Notes: generated from the letters alone by a model not told the origin. DNA of 63,781 bases from Vibrio salilacus (GCF_002811245.1 NZ_NIVQ01000018.1:1-63781), one strand, 5' to 3'; shown: positions 26,554 to 37,472, counted from the first letter of the stretch. Program-made: numbers and translations.

Positions 26554-28242
26554 ATGAGTGAAACCCTGCTAGCTCTCGTGGCCTTCTCACCGATAGTGGT
26601 GGCTGCCATACTTCTCGTCGGACTGAATTGGCCGGCAAAACGGGCGATGCCGATCGCCTTCGGCCTGACTGTTGTCATCGCGTTGTTCGCGTGGGACATG
26701 TCGACAACTCGTGTACTCGCGTCGGTATTTCAAGGACTCGGTATTACCATTTCCGTTCTATGGATCGTATTTGGTGCCATTTTCTTGCTCAACACGCTCA
26801 AACATACTGGCGCAATTTCGACCATTCGTAATGGATTCACCAATATTTCCCCTGATAGACGAGTTCAAGCCATCATTATTGCTTGGTGTTTTGGCTCTTT
26901 TATTGAAGGTGCTTCTGGCTTTGGTACGCCCGCCGCCATCGCCGCACCACTATTGGTTGCTATCGGCTTCCCTGCAATGGCCGCCGTGCTAATGGGTATG
27001 ATGATTCAATCAACGCCGGTATCATTTGGCGCCGTTGGCACGCCGATTATTGTCGGTGTAAACAAAGGCCTTGATACACACAATATTAGTCAAGCCCTGT
27101 TGGCCAATGGTTCAACATGGGATGCCTACCTACAACAAATCACCTCAAGCGTTGCACTGATCCACGCCTGTGTTGGTACGATGATTCCTGTTCTTATGGC
27201 GATGATGCTTACTCGTTTCTTTGGCAAAAATAAGAGTTGGACAGAAGGCATCGATATTCTGCCGTTTGCGATATTTGCCGGCCTAGCCTTTACTATTCCC
27301 TACGCACTGACGGGAGTCTTCCTCGGGGCAGAATTTCCATCATTAATCGGTGGTTTGGTTGGCCTGTCTGTTGTTGTCTCAGCAGCAAAACGGGGCTTTC
27401 TTGTGCCAAAATCAACTTGGGACTTTGAGGATGAAAAGAACTGGCCAGTAGAATGGCTTGGTTCACTCAAAATTGAACTTGATGACGTAAAAGGCAAACC
27501 AATGGCGATGGCACTGGCGTGGCTTCCTTATGTTCTACTTGCTATCGTGCTGGTTGCAAGCCGAGTTAGCGCCGATTTCAAAGCGATGTTGACAAGTGTA
27601 AGTCTCTCATTTAACAACATTTTAGGTGAAACGGGTATTAGTACCGCCATCCAACCTTTGTATTTACCCGGTGGTATCTTAGTGTTCGTAGCACTGGTTG
27701 CCGTTGTACTGCAGTCGCGCAGTGCCACTCCATTAATCAAAGCGTTTGGTGAATCGAGTAAGACCTTAATTGGCGCAGGGTTTGTCTTAGTGTTCACTAT
27801 TCCAATGGTGAGAATTTTTATTAATTCAGGTATTAATGGCGCCGATTTGGCCAGTATGCCGGTCACGACAGCAAACTTCGCCGCCGGATTAGTTGGTGAT
27901 GCCTTCCCTGCACTCAGTGCCACTGTCGGGGCGTTAGGCGCCTTCATCGCCGGTTCAAACACCGTGTCTAATATGATGTTTAGTCAGTTCCAGTTCGAGG
28001 TTGCGCAAACGTTGACTATCTCAAGTGCCGTTGTGGTTGCTCTCCAAGCGGTTGGTGCGGCAGCGGGCAATATGATAGCCATTCATAACGTGGTTGCAGC
28101 GTCAGCGACGGTGGGCCTACTTGGCCGTGAAGGCGCTACATTACGTAAAACCATCATTCCAACTATTTATTATTTGTTTGTCACCGGTCTTATCGGTCTG
28201 TTTGCTATCTACGGCCTACATATTACCGACGCACTGATGTAA
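26554..28242 (+). CDS. lldP: L-lactate permease (LctP/LldP family)
   Basis: A 562-residue inner-membrane protein with about 12-14 hydrophobic segments. [20 protein letters not shown] is the hallmark of the LctP family, and [14 protein letters not shown] the second conserved loop. It imports lactate (and possibly glycolate) with protons. AAAGGAC lies 7 nt upstream of the ATG. It is the first gene of a three-gene lactate oxidation cluster on the plus strand, divergent from a LysR gene. Confidence 0.95.
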   Translation: MSETLLALVAFSPIVVAAILLVGLNWPAKRAMPIAFGLTVVIALFAWDMSTTRVLASVFQGLGITISVLWIVFGAIFLLNTLKHTGAISTIRNGFTNISPDRRVQAIIIAWCFGSFIEGASGFGTPAAIAAPLLVAIGFPAMAAVLMGMMIQSTPVSFGAVGTPIIVGVNKGLDTHNISQALLANGSTWDAYLQQITSSVALIHACVGTMIPVLMAMMLTRFFGKNKSWTEGIDILPFAIFAGLAFTIPYALTGVFLGAEFPSLIGGLVGLSVVVSAAKRGFLVPKSTWDFEDEKNWPVEWLGSLKIELDDVKGKPMAMALAWLPYVLLAIVLVASRVSADFKAMLTSVSLSFNNILGETGISTAIQPLYLPGGILVFVALVAVVLQSRSATPLIKAFGESSKTLIGAGFVLVFTIPMVRIFINSGINGADLASMPVTTANFAAGLVGDAFPALSATVGALGAFIAGSNTVSNMMFSQFQFEVAQTLTISSAVVVALQAVGAAAGNMIAIHNVVAASATVGLLGREGATLRKTIIPTIYYLFVTGLIGLFAIYGLHITDALM

Positions 28243-28250
28243 TGACTGAT

Positions 28251-28323
28251 GGCGTTAATACTCTTCTCGCCTAACAAAAGCCTGCGAATGTGAACACGCT
28301 AGCAAAACCTGAGTATTAGCGCC
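28251..28323 (+). repeat. Long-range inverted repeat between lldP and lldD
   Basis: GGCGTTAATACTC at 28251-28263 and GAGTATTAGCGCC at 28311-28323 pair over 13 bp with one mismatch (a G-U pair in RNA), enclosing 47 nt. There is no T tract, so it is more likely an mRNA structure or processing site than a terminator. Confidence 0.5.
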
Positions 28324-28396
28324 GCCCCTTTCAGATGTCGACCATACTAAGCCATCAACAGAAAGGTGTCGTATAACCCATTAATAGGATTGAATT

Positions 28397-29533
28397 ATGA
28401 TCATCTCTGCTTCTACTGATTATCGTGCTGCAGCCAAAGCAAAACTGCCTCCTTTTCTCTTTCACTATATTGATGGCGGATCTTATGGTGAACACACGCT
28501 AAGGAAGAACACCGAGGATCTTGCCGAAATTGCATTAAAACAACGCGTACTGAAAGACATGCAAGACCTTAGTCTTGAGACAGAAATTTTTGGTGAAAAG
28601 TTTGCGATGCCGATCGCGCTTGCCCCAGTTGGCTTGACAGGTATGTATGCAAGGCGTGGTGAAGTTCAAGCAGCCAAAGCCGCCGAAAATAAAGGCATCC
28701 CATTCACCATGTCTACGGTATCTGTATGCCCGATTGAAGAAGTCGCACCTGTTATCGAGCGTCCGATGTGGTTCCAACTGTACGTACTTAAAGATCGCGG
28801 CTTTATGAAAAATGTTCTTGAGCGCGCTAAAGCTGCTGGCGTGACAACTCTTGTGTTTACCGTCGATATGCCAGTGCCTGGCGCTCGTTATCGCGATATG
28901 CATTCAGGAATGAGCGGGCCAAACGCGGCAATGCGCCGAGTCTTCCAGGCCATACGTCACCCTCGCTGGGCCGTCGATGTTGGCTTGCTTGGTAAGCCAC
29001 ACGACTTGGGTAATATTTCCACTTACCGCGGTGAGCCGACCAAACTTGAAGACTATATTGGCTGGCTAGGCAATAATTTCGATCCTTCGATCTCTTGGCA
29101 AGATCTTGAGTGGATTCGTGAGTTCTGGGACGGCCCCATGGTAATTAAAGGCATATTGGATGAGCAAGACGCTAAAGATGCTGTCACTTTTGGCGCAGAT
29201 GGCATTGTGGTCTCCAACCACGGTGGTCGTCAGTTAGATGGTGTGCTTTCAACCGCTAAGGCATTACCTAATATTGCGGATGCGGTAAAGGGCGATCTGA
29301 AGATATTTGTTGACTCAGGGATCCGCACAGGACTAGATGTGGTACGGATGCTAGCACTTGGCGCTGATTGTACCTTACTGGGACGATCGTTTATTTATGC
29401 GCTTGCCGCTCAAGGCCAAGCTGGCGTCGAAAACTTACTCGACCTGTATGAAAAAGAGATGCGCGTTGCCATGACGCTAACTGGTGCGAAAAGTATTCAC
29501 GATCTAAATCGCCAGTCACTGGTCAACATTTAA
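28397..29533 (+). CDS. lldD: L-lactate dehydrogenase (FMN-dependent)
   Basis: A 378-residue FMN-dependent alpha-hydroxy-acid dehydrogenase. The N-terminus has the catalytic Tyr in [39 protein letters not shown] and the active site [10 protein letters not shown] (catalytic His, substrate Arg) follow. [19 protein letters not shown] is the FMN phosphate-binding block. It oxidises L-lactate to pyruvate and passes electrons to the quinone pool at the inner membrane. AGGATTG precedes the ATG. It lies between lldP and the Fe-S lactate dehydrogenase gene. Confidence 0.96.
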   Translation: MIISASTDYRAAAKAKLPPFLFHYIDGGSYGEHTLRKNTEDLAEIALKQRVLKDMQDLSLETEIFGEKFAMPIALAPVGLTGMYARRGEVQAAKAAENKGIPFTMSTVSVCPIEEVAPVIERPMWFQLYVLKDRGFMKNVLERAKAAGVTTLVFTVDMPVPGARYRDMHSGMSGPNAAMRRVFQAIRHPRWAVDVGLLGKPHDLGNISTYRGEPTKLEDYIGWLGNNFDPSISWQDLEWIREFWDGPMVIKGILDEQDAKDAVTFGADGIVVSNHGGRQLDGVLSTAKALPNIADAVKGDLKIFVDSGIRTGLDVVRMLALGADCTLLGRSFIYALAAQGQAGVENLLDLYEKEMRVAMTLTGAKSIHDLNRQSLVNI

Positions 29534-29635
29534 TAAATCAACAAGGTGTCACAGAAAATCCAACTACGCTGTGACACTTTTTTACTACTGACAGCAAAAA
29601 AATATAACGTCAGTAGCAAGCACAAGGAAGCCAAC

Positions 29636-32473
29636 ATGTCGCAGCACATTAACGATAATGCCTATCAACAACTTGAGTCACTGTTCGCCGTCGAGATTGA
29701 AGCTAAACGCATCATCACCGAACAAGCAAAACGTTTAGCTTATGGTACTGACGCCAGTTTCTATCGTTTGGTTCCAAAGATTGTGCTGCGGTTAAACAGT
29801 CTCGATGAGGTGACTTACGCTATCCAATGTTGCCGCGAGATGAACGTTCACTTTACCTTTCGCGCCGCAGGTACCAGTTTGTCTGGTCAGGCGGTATCCG
29901 ACTCTGTGCTCATCACATTAACCGATGACTGGCGCGGTCATAAAATTCTTGATAACGGTAATAAAATCGTTTTGCAACCGGGCGTGATTGGCGCTGACGC
30001 CAATAAATACCTTGCCCCATTCAAACGAAAAATTGGCCCCGATCCGGCATCGATTAACACTTGCAAAATTGGTGGTATCGCGGCTAATAACGCCAGCGGC
30101 ATGTGCTGTGGCACGGCGCAAAACTCCTACCGAACCCTCGACAGTATCAAAGTGGTATTTAGCGACGGAACTCTGCTTGATACTGGCTGCTCTGACAGCA
30201 TTGCCGCCTTCCGAGTTGCACGTCCAGACATCATTGAAGGATTAACCGAACTGGTGGAACAAACTCAAGCGAATACTGAGCTCAGTGACCGCATTCACCA
30301 CAAGTATCGTCTTAAAAATACCACCGGCTATGCACTGAATGCGTTGGTTGATTTTAACGATCCAATTGAAGTCCTTGAACACCTAATGATCGGGTCTGAA
30401 GGGACGTTAGGCTTTATTGCTGAAATCACTTATAACACCGTAATTGAACACAATTACAAAGCCTCTTCACTTCTAGTTTTTGCCAACATTGAAGAAGCAT
30501 GTCGAGCGGTCACCACACTATCAAAAACGCCTGTCGCAGCGGTCGAGTTAATGGATGGGCGTGCGCTGCGCTCCGTTGCCGATAAACCCGGCATGCCAAA
30601 GTTTATTCAACACCTTGACCTTGAAGCTGCCGCACTTTTGGTTGAAACCCACGCCAGCGAACAAGCTAGTATTGATGTCCAGTGTGAGCAAATTCTCGCG
30701 GCATTGTCGCCATACACCATCATCGAGTCCGTGCCTTTCACCTTAGATGCCAACATGGTTGCGACGCTTTGGGGAATTCGCAAAGGCATGTTCCCAGCGG
30801 TGGGCGCCGTTCGTGAAGTTGGCACGACAGTGATCATTGAAGATGTTGCATTTCCAGTTGAAAACCTCGCCAATGGCGTGCGCGATCTGCAAGCACTATT
30901 TGACAAGTACCACTACAGCGAAGCGATCATTTTTGGTCACGCCCTTGAGGGCAACTTACACTTTGTCTTTACTCAAGGCTTTGATTCGCAGCAAGAGATA
31001 AATCGCTACGGTCAGTTCATGGATGATGTCGCCGAGTTAGTTGCGGTTAAGTACCAAGGTTCACTAAAAGCCGAACACGGAACTGGTCGCAATATGGCGC
31101 CTTATGTCGAGCTCGAATGGGGACAAGATGGTTATCAGCTAATGCAGAGAATCAAGGCCCTGTTTGATCCACAAGGTTTACTTAATCCAGGCGTGATTAT
31201 AAATGACAATCCACACTCGCATATTGAAAATTTGAAACCAATGCCCGCCGCTGACGATCTGGTTGACCGTTGTATCGAATGTGGCTTCTGTGAACCAGTT
31301 TGCCCGTCTCGGACGCTCACGCTATCACCACGTCAGCGAATTGTTTTATACCGAGAATTACAGCGCCGCCGAGCGGCTGGTGAAGAGACAGCAGCAACAG
31401 AACTTGAACAGATTTTCGAGTACCAAGGTATTGATACCTGCGCCGCAACTGGCCTGTGTGCAGAACGCTGCCCAGTTGGGATTAACACCGGCGATTTAAT
31501 TAAACAGCTGCGCACCGCTAAGTATCAAAAGTTCACCCCGATCGCTAAATGGACGGCGGATCACTTCGCTACCACGACCTCACTCACTCGCGCTTCTCTC
31601 AAAGCTAACCAGATTGCGGTTAATGTGATCGGCGAGCGCGCGGTGGCAGGCCTGACCAACAGTATTCGCAAGCTCAGCGGCAACACCACCCCTATTTGGC
31701 TACCAGAAACACCGCAAGCCAACAGCCATAAACTTGAAAAGTCGATGGAGTTGCTGGTTCGCTCCGATAAAAAGGTGGTCTACCTGCCCTCTTGTGCTTC
31801 TCGTACCATGAGCCAGCAATCCGATGCGCAAGATCAACGTAGTCTGACTGAAGTGACACTGTCACTTATTAAAAAGGCGGGATTTGAAGTGATCATTCCC
31901 GACAAGCTCAATGACCAGTGCTGTGGTATGCCGTACGACAGCAAAGGAATGAAGGAGATCGCTGCATCAAAAGCCCAACAACTCGAGAATGCTTTATGGC
32001 AAGCTAGCTACGAAGGCGAATACCCTGTACTGATCGACACCAGTCCATGTGCCAAGCGAAGCATCGAGACCTTCAGCAAACCGATGGAAATCCTCGAACC
32101 AACAGGTTTTGTCTCTAAATATCTTTTGCAGCATTTGGCCATTTTACCTAAAGATGAAACCGTTATGCTCCATGTCACCTGCAGCTCACGTCGTATGGGA
32201 TTAGAAAACGATATGTTAGTCCTTGCAAAAGCATGTGTTACTGACGTGGTTGTTCCTGAGCACATCTCTTGTTGCGGCTGGGCGGGGGACAAAGGCTTCA
32301 TCACCCCAGAGCTCAATAAAGCGGCGGTAGACACATTAAAACAGCAAGTTCCGTCAGGTTGCTCTCGTGGCTTTAGTAACAGTCGAACCTGTGAAATTGG
32401 GCTCTCTCACCATAGCGGCATCCCCTATCAATCGTTGTTATATTTGGTTGATGAAGTCAGCACACCGTTATAA
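29636..32473 (+). CDS. FAD/4Fe-4S D-lactate dehydrogenase (Dld-II type)
   Basis: A 945-residue multidomain enzyme starting at the ATG with AAGGAAG upstream (29636), not the earlier in-frame codon at 29546. Residues about 40-270 are an FAD-binding PCMH domain (FRAAGTSLSGQAV, IGGIAANNASGMCCG); 280-520 are the FAD-oxidase C-terminal domain, with the H-A-L-E-G-N-L-H block; about 540-640 hold two [4Fe-4S] motifs (CIECGFCEPVCP, CAATGLCAERCPVG); the end has two CCG domains (DQCCGMPYD, ISCCGWAGDKG). It oxidises D-lactate to pyruvate and passes electrons to the respiratory chain. Third gene of the lactate cluster. Confidence 0.93.
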   Translation: MSQHINDNAYQQLESLFAVEIEAKRIITEQAKRLAYGTDASFYRLVPKIVLRLNSLDEVTYAIQCCREMNVHFTFRAAGTSLSGQAVSDSVLITLTDDWRGHKILDNGNKIVLQPGVIGADANKYLAPFKRKIGPDPASINTCKIGGIAANNASGMCCGTAQNSYRTLDSIKVVFSDGTLLDTGCSDSIAAFRVARPDIIEGLTELVEQTQANTELSDRIHHKYRLKNTTGYALNALVDFNDPIEVLEHLMIGSEGTLGFIAEITYNTVIEHNYKASSLLVFANIEEACRAVTTLSKTPVAAVELMDGRALRSVADKPGMPKFIQHLDLEAAALLVETHASEQASIDVQCEQILAALSPYTIIESVPFTLDANMVATLWGIRKGMFPAVGAVREVGTTVIIEDVAFPVENLANGVRDLQALFDKYHYSEAIIFGHALEGNLHFVFTQGFDSQQEINRYGQFMDDVAELVAVKYQGSLKAEHGTGRNMAPYVELEWGQDGYQLMQRIKALFDPQGLLNPGVIINDNPHSHIENLKPMPAADDLVDRCIECGFCEPVCPSRTLTLSPRQRIVLYRELQRRRAAGEETAATELEQIFEYQGIDTCAATGLCAERCPVGINTGDLIKQLRTAKYQKFTPIAKWTADHFATTTSLTRASLKANQIAVNVIGERAVAGLTNSIRKLSGNTTPIWLPETPQANSHKLEKSMELLVRSDKKVVYLPSCASRTMSQQSDAQDQRSLTEVTLSLIKKAGFEVIIPDKLNDQCCGMPYDSKGMKEIAASKAQQLENALWQASYEGEYPVLIDTSPCAKRSIETFSKPMEILEPTGFVSKYLLQHLAILPKDETVMLHVTCSSRRMGLENDMLVLAKACVTDVVVPEHISCCGWAGDKGFITPELNKAAVDTLKQQVPSGCSRGFSNSRTCEIGLSHHSGIPYQSLLYLVDEVSTPL

Positions 32474-32607
32474 TCCGGTCCTTTAATCTCTGCGGGCGCT
32501 GCCATACGGCTAGCCCGATAAAAAGTTGCATCCAGCGCAACAGTTTTTAATGCTTTTCACCTGTGAAAGTGATTAGATACTGTTTAAGAGGTTATCGGGA
32601 GAGTCGC

Positions 32608-33225
32608 ATGAAAGTCATTATCTTACACGGTCTGTATATGCACGGAATGGTAATGAAGCCACTTAGTTATAAACTCAGTGGTATGGGCTATCAAACTCAA
32701 GTGCTAACCTATAATAGCTTGGCCATTGATGAGCAACGCGTGTTCAGTGATATTGACCAAGCACTGAGTTTAAAAGAGCCCAATGTACTGGTAGGCCACA
32801 GTCTTGGCGGCCTGATTATCAAACACTATCTCAAGGCACGACGTCCATCGGTTCGCAAAATTTCACATGTGGTCGCGATAGGCTCTCCTCTGCAAGGCGC
32901 TTCCATCGCATCACGCATCGAAGAGTTAGGAATGGGCGTTATTCTTGGTAATGCCCCTGATTTTGGTTTAACCGAGCACGAAGAAGAGTGGGATTTTGTT
33001 CAGAAACTTGGCAGTATTGCGGGCACCCTACCAATAGGAGCGCGTTCAATACTGCTTCAGGGCGATCAAAAACGTTCGGATGGCACCGTCACCGTTGAAG
33101 AAACTAAAATTCCTGGCATGACTGATCATATAGAGATCTACAATAGTCACACGAGCTTAATCTACGGCTCAGCTACTCTAGAGCAAATCCATCACTTCAT
33201 TCAGCGCAGTCATTTTAAACATTAA
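32608..33225 (+). CDS. Alpha/beta hydrolase (PGAP1-like lipase fold)
   Basis: A 205-residue hydrolase starting at ATG 32608 (GGGAGAG site). VIILHGLYMHGMVM carries the oxyanion-hole HG motif, VLVGHSLGGLIIKHYL has the nucleophile elbow GHSLG, and SDGTVTVEETKIPGMTDHIEIYNSHTSLIY supplies the late Asp and His. All three triad positions can therefore be placed. No signal peptide, so probably cytoplasmic. Substrate unknown. It follows the lactate cluster by 135 bp and is probably an independent unit, with a strong terminator downstream. Confidence 0.85.
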   Translation: MKVIILHGLYMHGMVMKPLSYKLSGMGYQTQVLTYNSLAIDEQRVFSDIDQALSLKEPNVLVGHSLGGLIIKHYLKARRPSVRKISHVVAIGSPLQGASIASRIEELGMGVILGNAPDFGLTEHEEEWDFVQKLGSIAGTLPIGARSILLQGDQKRSDGTVTVEETKIPGMTDHIEIYNSHTSLIYGSATLEQIHHFIQRSHFKH

Positions 33226-33244
33226 ATTAGTCATTCTAAGCATT

Positions 33245-33273
33245 AAAAAAGCAGCGACTGGTCGCTGCTTTTA
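33245..33273. terminator. Terminator between the hydrolase gene and the M16 remnant
   Basis: AAAGCAGCGAC / GTCGCTGC stem with a two-base centre and flanking A and T tracts, so it could act in both directions. Confidence 0.85.
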
Positions 33274-33281
33274 GGGTTAGA

Positions 33282-35519
33282 TTACGCTTTAGGCGTGAGC
33301 GTGTATTTAGTTATCAAGCTCGCGCGCCCAAATGACTCTTCAATCCGCTCTTGTATCTCATCAAGCGTTATTGACTGTGTCATCATGTCAACATCTTGCA
33401 ATGCCTCTAAGCCATACTCATGAACCAAGTACCGCGCATAAAACCAAGCGCGTTGAACAGGATCATCCGCTAAAGGATCAAGCGCCACAGCAAGTTGTTT
33501 GGCAACCAGATCAACATCTTGCTGCGTTACGTTATCTAGAAGGCCTTGCATCACTTTAGCGACAGCCTTATCAATCTTGTCGATATCTTGCGGTGCGACT
33601 TGAGCCTCGATGAACCAATCAGTGCTGGCCTCCCCATCGAGTGAGATACTGTAAGCATCAGGCGCATAGTCTAGGCCAAGTTCTTCACGCACATAGTCAT
33701 TCAGGCGCTTGGCAAGTAAGCGCTGAATCATATCGTCAATAAATGCAAGACGTGCCGTTGTTATCGATGCATTAGGATTGGTTGAACGTAGCAGATAGAA
33801 ACTGTTCTCTTCATTGTAGATCGGCATATCAACACGAGCTTGCGGACTACGCTGATAATCAGCCAGTAGTTTAGCTGCCTTGCCCTGTTGCAGTGGAATG
33901 GCCCCGACATAATACTTGATTAAAGGTTCAAGCTCTTGTTCCGTCATATCAGCAATCACCACCAGCTTGTTGTTACGGTTGACCGAAAACAGTTGTTGGT
34001 ACACTTGGTGAATTTGCGCGTCATTGACCATCGCCACTTCAGGCGCGGTGGTCATACGATGGAAACTTGATGGCAGGTAACTGTTTTGGTTAATCGCTTT
34101 ATTCCACTGACCGATAGGGGTTTCTAGGTCGCTTTGTCGCTCTTCAATCACCTCACGCTTAACCACCTCAAGCTGTCGAGTATCAACCTTCGCGTTAGTC
34201 ACCGCGTTGAAGATAACATTAAGTGAATCTGCGAGGTTTTTCTTCGTAGTACCGACCTCAAGGCCATGATGACTCAGCCCGACAAATGGATACACCTCAA
34301 TCGACTGCCGCGTCAGAAACGCATCAAATTCGCTGCCAGAGAACTCACCGATACCACTTCGACTAATCACGCTCGGAGCTAACCCATGAGCTGCATACAG
34401 TTCACTATCTAACGCCGCTTTGCCACCCTGGCTAATGTAAACCATATGGACGAAATCGCCTGCGTTTTTATCACGTTCAAACCACACTTCTACCCCATTG
34501 GAGAGTGTCCACACAGTAAAACCTGGTCGTTGATCTTTACTGACAATATCACCGCCACTTAAGGGATTACTCAACTGATCGACTTGAGCGGTTAACATCA
34601 CGGGTTCCACCCCAGCAATATCAAAGCTCGCACGTAGTTGAGGGAGCTGTTTGGTCAATGTGGCAACCGCTTGATCATTCTCTGCTGCCAGAAGCAGTAC
34701 TTTCTCTTGAGTCAGCAGGGTTTGAATGCGTTGATTGATCCGTTCAGGCGTCGCAAGCGCTAAAAATTCATCTAAACTGCGTTGATAGTCGGCTTTAGAT
34801 TGATTTGCGCTCGACTGCGTTATTGAAGCGACCATGCTTTGTACCGCGTCAATGGTGCTTTGCTGTTGCCAATTGTAATCAAGGTTCTCTGCCTGTAGAA
34901 CATAACCTGCTAAACCAGTTTGATACTCTTGTTTACTGACACCAAAATCGCGCAGCGCTGCGAGTGTAGAGACAACCAATTGTTGAGCTTGTTGATGCTC
35001 TTGTTCTGCAAAAGCCGCTGACAAATAGGTGTAACGGCGGTAGTTAATATAATCACTTGTGACGACAAGTCCTTGCAAGGGGATCGCAGCAGCATTGAAT
35101 TCTTTGTCAAGACGATTGAAAATCAGCGATTGAGCAAGTTCATCAAGCCACAATTGATGCTGTTGACCACGTAACTTAACGATTGACGTTCCTCTATCAA
35201 TCAAAACACTGATGCTTGGCGAGTCATATTGGCCGACTTCAGCGACATAATCGTCAACCTTGAGTACGATGTCTTGATTACGTTTGTTTGATGCCTGATT
35301 GTTTGCCGACCAACTGGCGAACTTCGCTTCAATTAACGCCTTCGCCTCTTCGCGAGTTATGTCCCCACTAATCACAATTTGTGCATATTGTGGCTGATAC
35401 CAAGTTTGGTAAAAGTCACGAATCGAATCAGCGCTGGCATTTTGAACCGACTCTTTTGTCCCTACAGGGTCCCACAGAGCCAAGGGGGTATCAGCAATGT
35501 AATGAGGATAACAGTACCT
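33282..35519 (-). pseudogene. 5'-truncated M16 (insulinase/pitrilysin-type) peptidase
   Basis: A 733-codon frame (746 to the upstream stop) that begins inside the first M16 repeat: DFYQTWYQPQYAQIVISGDITREEAK is the M16 C-lobe motif. The N-terminal lobe with the zinc site HxxEH and the downstream Glu is absent, as is any signal sequence. Full-length relatives are about 930-950 residues. Homology-like coding starts at about 35507, just 24 bp from the stop of the upstream mscS-like gene, and an in-frame TGA (35520-35522) precedes it. The only initiation codon available is TTG, without a convincing ribosome site. I call it a pseudogene caused by deletion; a separately expressed C-terminal part cannot be excluded. 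Confidence 0.8.
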
Positions 35520-35530
35520 TCACTGCACAA

Positions 35531-36379
35531 TCAGCTGGCTAACGGCGTTGGAAAACGTTGCTCATACAGCGCCATAAAATCAGAGCGTATTTCTTGTTCA
35601 AGGTGAACGGCTTTATCGGTCGGGCAGAACAACATGATATGAACAAATTGCTCCCCTGTAATACCACTTGTAATATGAATGTGCGCTTCAGACCCCGGCA
35701 GATCGACACCTGCATGCTTTTCAATCATACTGTTATATCTTGTAGCCACATCGTGGAAATAATTGGTGTGATGCTCAATTTTTTCGTGCAGAGTTGGTAA
35801 CAGTGGATACAAATTGACGAAATCTCTCACCACGATAGAGAAGTTGTGAAAGACATAACGCTTCATAAAGTTAAGGTTTTTCACCGGATAAGTGAAAAAC
35901 ATACTGTTAGGCAATGTGATGGTTTTTCCCGTGTAGTGATATTGACCATGGTGGAGGTCGATTTCTTGGATCACTGTCGCCATGATGTTGTGTTCAATCA
36001 CCTCACCACATGTTTTGCCAACTTCTATCCAGTCACCGATGCGAAAAGAGCGTGAGCTTGCACGTTGAATAGACCCAGTAAAACATAAGATGATCTCTTT
36101 TGATGCCACAACAATCGCAACAGCGATCGCCGCGACCGAGAAGGCAAACTCACTGATCTCTGATTGCCATAAAATAAATAGCGTCAATACCGTAAAAATG
36201 AAGGTGCCGTTTTTAGTACGAGACATCCAATTACGTTGTTCTTCCGACACAAAAGCAACATCACCACGGATCTTTGACAGTACAAGTCGCCTTACTAGTG
36301 AGATAATGATAATAATCAGTGCACTAAACACCAACTTATAAGCCAGAAGAAAATCAATAACTAGCTGTACTTTCTCCAC
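35531..36379 (-). CDS. MscS-family small-conductance mechanosensitive channel
   Basis: A 282-residue membrane protein with an N-terminal hydrophobic hairpin (about 13-30 and 55-75), the pore-lining TM3 (VAAIAVAIVVASKEIILCF) and the cytosolic beta domain (FRIGDWIEVGKTCGEVIEHNIMATVIQ, ITLPNSMFF). The C-terminus looks complete. It is a short MscS homologue without extra domains, probably an osmotic release valve or ion channel. Its stop codon lies 9 bp before an in-frame TGA that precedes the M16 remnant, so the two were brought together by rearrangement. Confidence 0.88.
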   Translation of the reverse strand: MEKVQLVIDFLLAYKLVFSALIIIIISLVRRLVLSKIRGDVAFVSEEQRNWMSRTKNGTFIFTVLTLFILWQSEISEFAFSVAAIAVAIVVASKEIILCFTGSIQRASSRSFRIGDWIEVGKTCGEVIEHNIMATVIQEIDLHHGQYHYTGKTITLPNSMFFTYPVKNLNFMKRYVFHNFSIVVRDFVNLYPLLPTLHEKIEHHTNYFHDVATRYNSMIEKHAGVDLPGSEAHIHITSGITGEQFVHIMLFCPTDKAVHLEQEIRSDFMALYEQRFPTPLAS

Positions 36380-36482
36380 TCGGTACTCCTAATATTTTAT
36401 AAAAAACACTGGCGATGCCTCTCAATGTAACCATATCACATTCAATCGCGCCCAAATCTTATCATCGAGCACTCAGTCTTTG

Positions 36483-36950
36483 CTATTGGTAACGAGCAGA
36501 CGTTATAAATTGGCCAAAGGTTTCACACCAGATCACCACAGTGTTGTAGTCATTAATTGGGAAACCTTCAGGCAACATCATTGTAAAACGATCAAAGTTT
36601 TTCACTTCACCGACTTCAATCATCGTGTTCTTTTGAGCAATAAAGTCTTGCTCCGTTTCGATAAACGTAGGGGAAAAAAACAGTCGATAATCGGGGCCAG
36701 GAGCGAGTTCACCAATAAAAGCAACTTGTTCTTCATTGATAGAAAGTGAGCCTGCGCCCCAATGTAGTAAGTCGCTGTCTTTCCGCGCACGCTGAAAAGT
36801 ACCAGTATAGACAGCATGATCAGAAACATGCTGGACATCATTCACACTAGGAGGCAGCGGCTGAATAAGAATGGGCAACGCATAAATCCCAATCGCGAAA
36901 CCCAAACCTAAACAGACTATATGCGATAACAGCAATAAAAACCTTTTCAT
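36483..36950 (-). CDS. DM13-domain membrane-anchored protein
   Basis: A 155-residue protein with one N-terminal transmembrane/signal segment (residues 5-28) and a DM13 domain. VYTGTFQRARKDSDLLHWGAGSLSI opens the domain, and YNTVVIWCETFGQFITSA closes it with the near-invariant Cys proposed to be redox-active. DM13 proteins are suggested to take part in periplasmic electron transfer; this is a family-level proposal. The gene sits between the mscS-like gene and the pepT remnant. The ribosome site is weak. Confidence 0.85.
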   Translation of the reverse strand: MKRFLLLLSHIVCLGLGFAIGIYALPILIQPLPPSVNDVQHVSDHAVYTGTFQRARKDSDLLHWGAGSLSINEEQVAFIGELAPGPDYRLFFSPTFIETEQDFIAQKNTMIEVGEVKNFDRFTMMLPEGFPINDYNTVVIWCETFGQFITSARYQ

Positions 36951-37025
36951 TTTGAAACTCGTTGCTAACCCTTTACTTCTAAAGGTATATGAATTTCAAT
37001 ATAATATCAGCGTAGCAATGATGAC

Positions 37026-37420
37026 TTATTGGTTTTTTAACGCCGTTTTTTCTGCCAAGGTCACAATTACCTTAACCGCTTGCTCCATCGACTCGATAGA
37101 GACAAACTCGTGAATGCAGTGGAAATTATCCCCCCCAGTAAATATATTCGGACAAGAGAGACCATAAATGCTAAACGCGCCCCATCGGTGCCGCCACGAA
37201 TAGGTTTAATCACGGGCTTGACATCACAGGCAATCAACTCAGCAACAGCAGAAAGGATTTCTGCAATACCGGCTTTATCTGCGCCAAGTAATGTCGTTCC
37301 ATCAGTAGTAATTAAATTGTGTCCATGAAGCATATGCAGATCTGGATATTGGATGGGAGACAGCACTTCATCTCCCTTTCCTAGCACAATACCATGCATA
37401 ACCATCACGTCATTGGTTAA
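37026..37420 (-). pseudogene. pepT: Multiply damaged peptidase T (pepT) remnant
   Basis: Compared with E. coli PepT (408 residues): the first roughly 95 residues are missing; [18 protein letters not shown] and [12 protein letters not shown] are retained; GADDKAG has lost one codon (GADKAG), deleting a zinc-ligand Asp position; about 190 central residues are gone, joining SAVAELI to [15 protein letters not shown]. After GARLAFM a one-base deletion shifts the frame. The correct C-terminus ([31 protein letters not shown]) continues in another frame to a TAA at 37026. It cannot make a working tripeptidase. Confidence 0.92.
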
Positions 37421-37423
37421 ACA

Positions 37424-37452
37424 AAAAACCGAGCGTTCCCGACTCGGTTTTT
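37424..37452. terminator. Terminator after the nucleoside symporter gene
   Basis: AAAAACCGAG / CTCGGTTTTT, a 10-bp perfect stem with a 9-nt loop and T or A tracts on both sides. It ends the nupC-like transcript before the pepT remnant. Confidence 0.88.
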
Positions 37453-37472
37453 GATAGTGCACTTAGCTTGGG

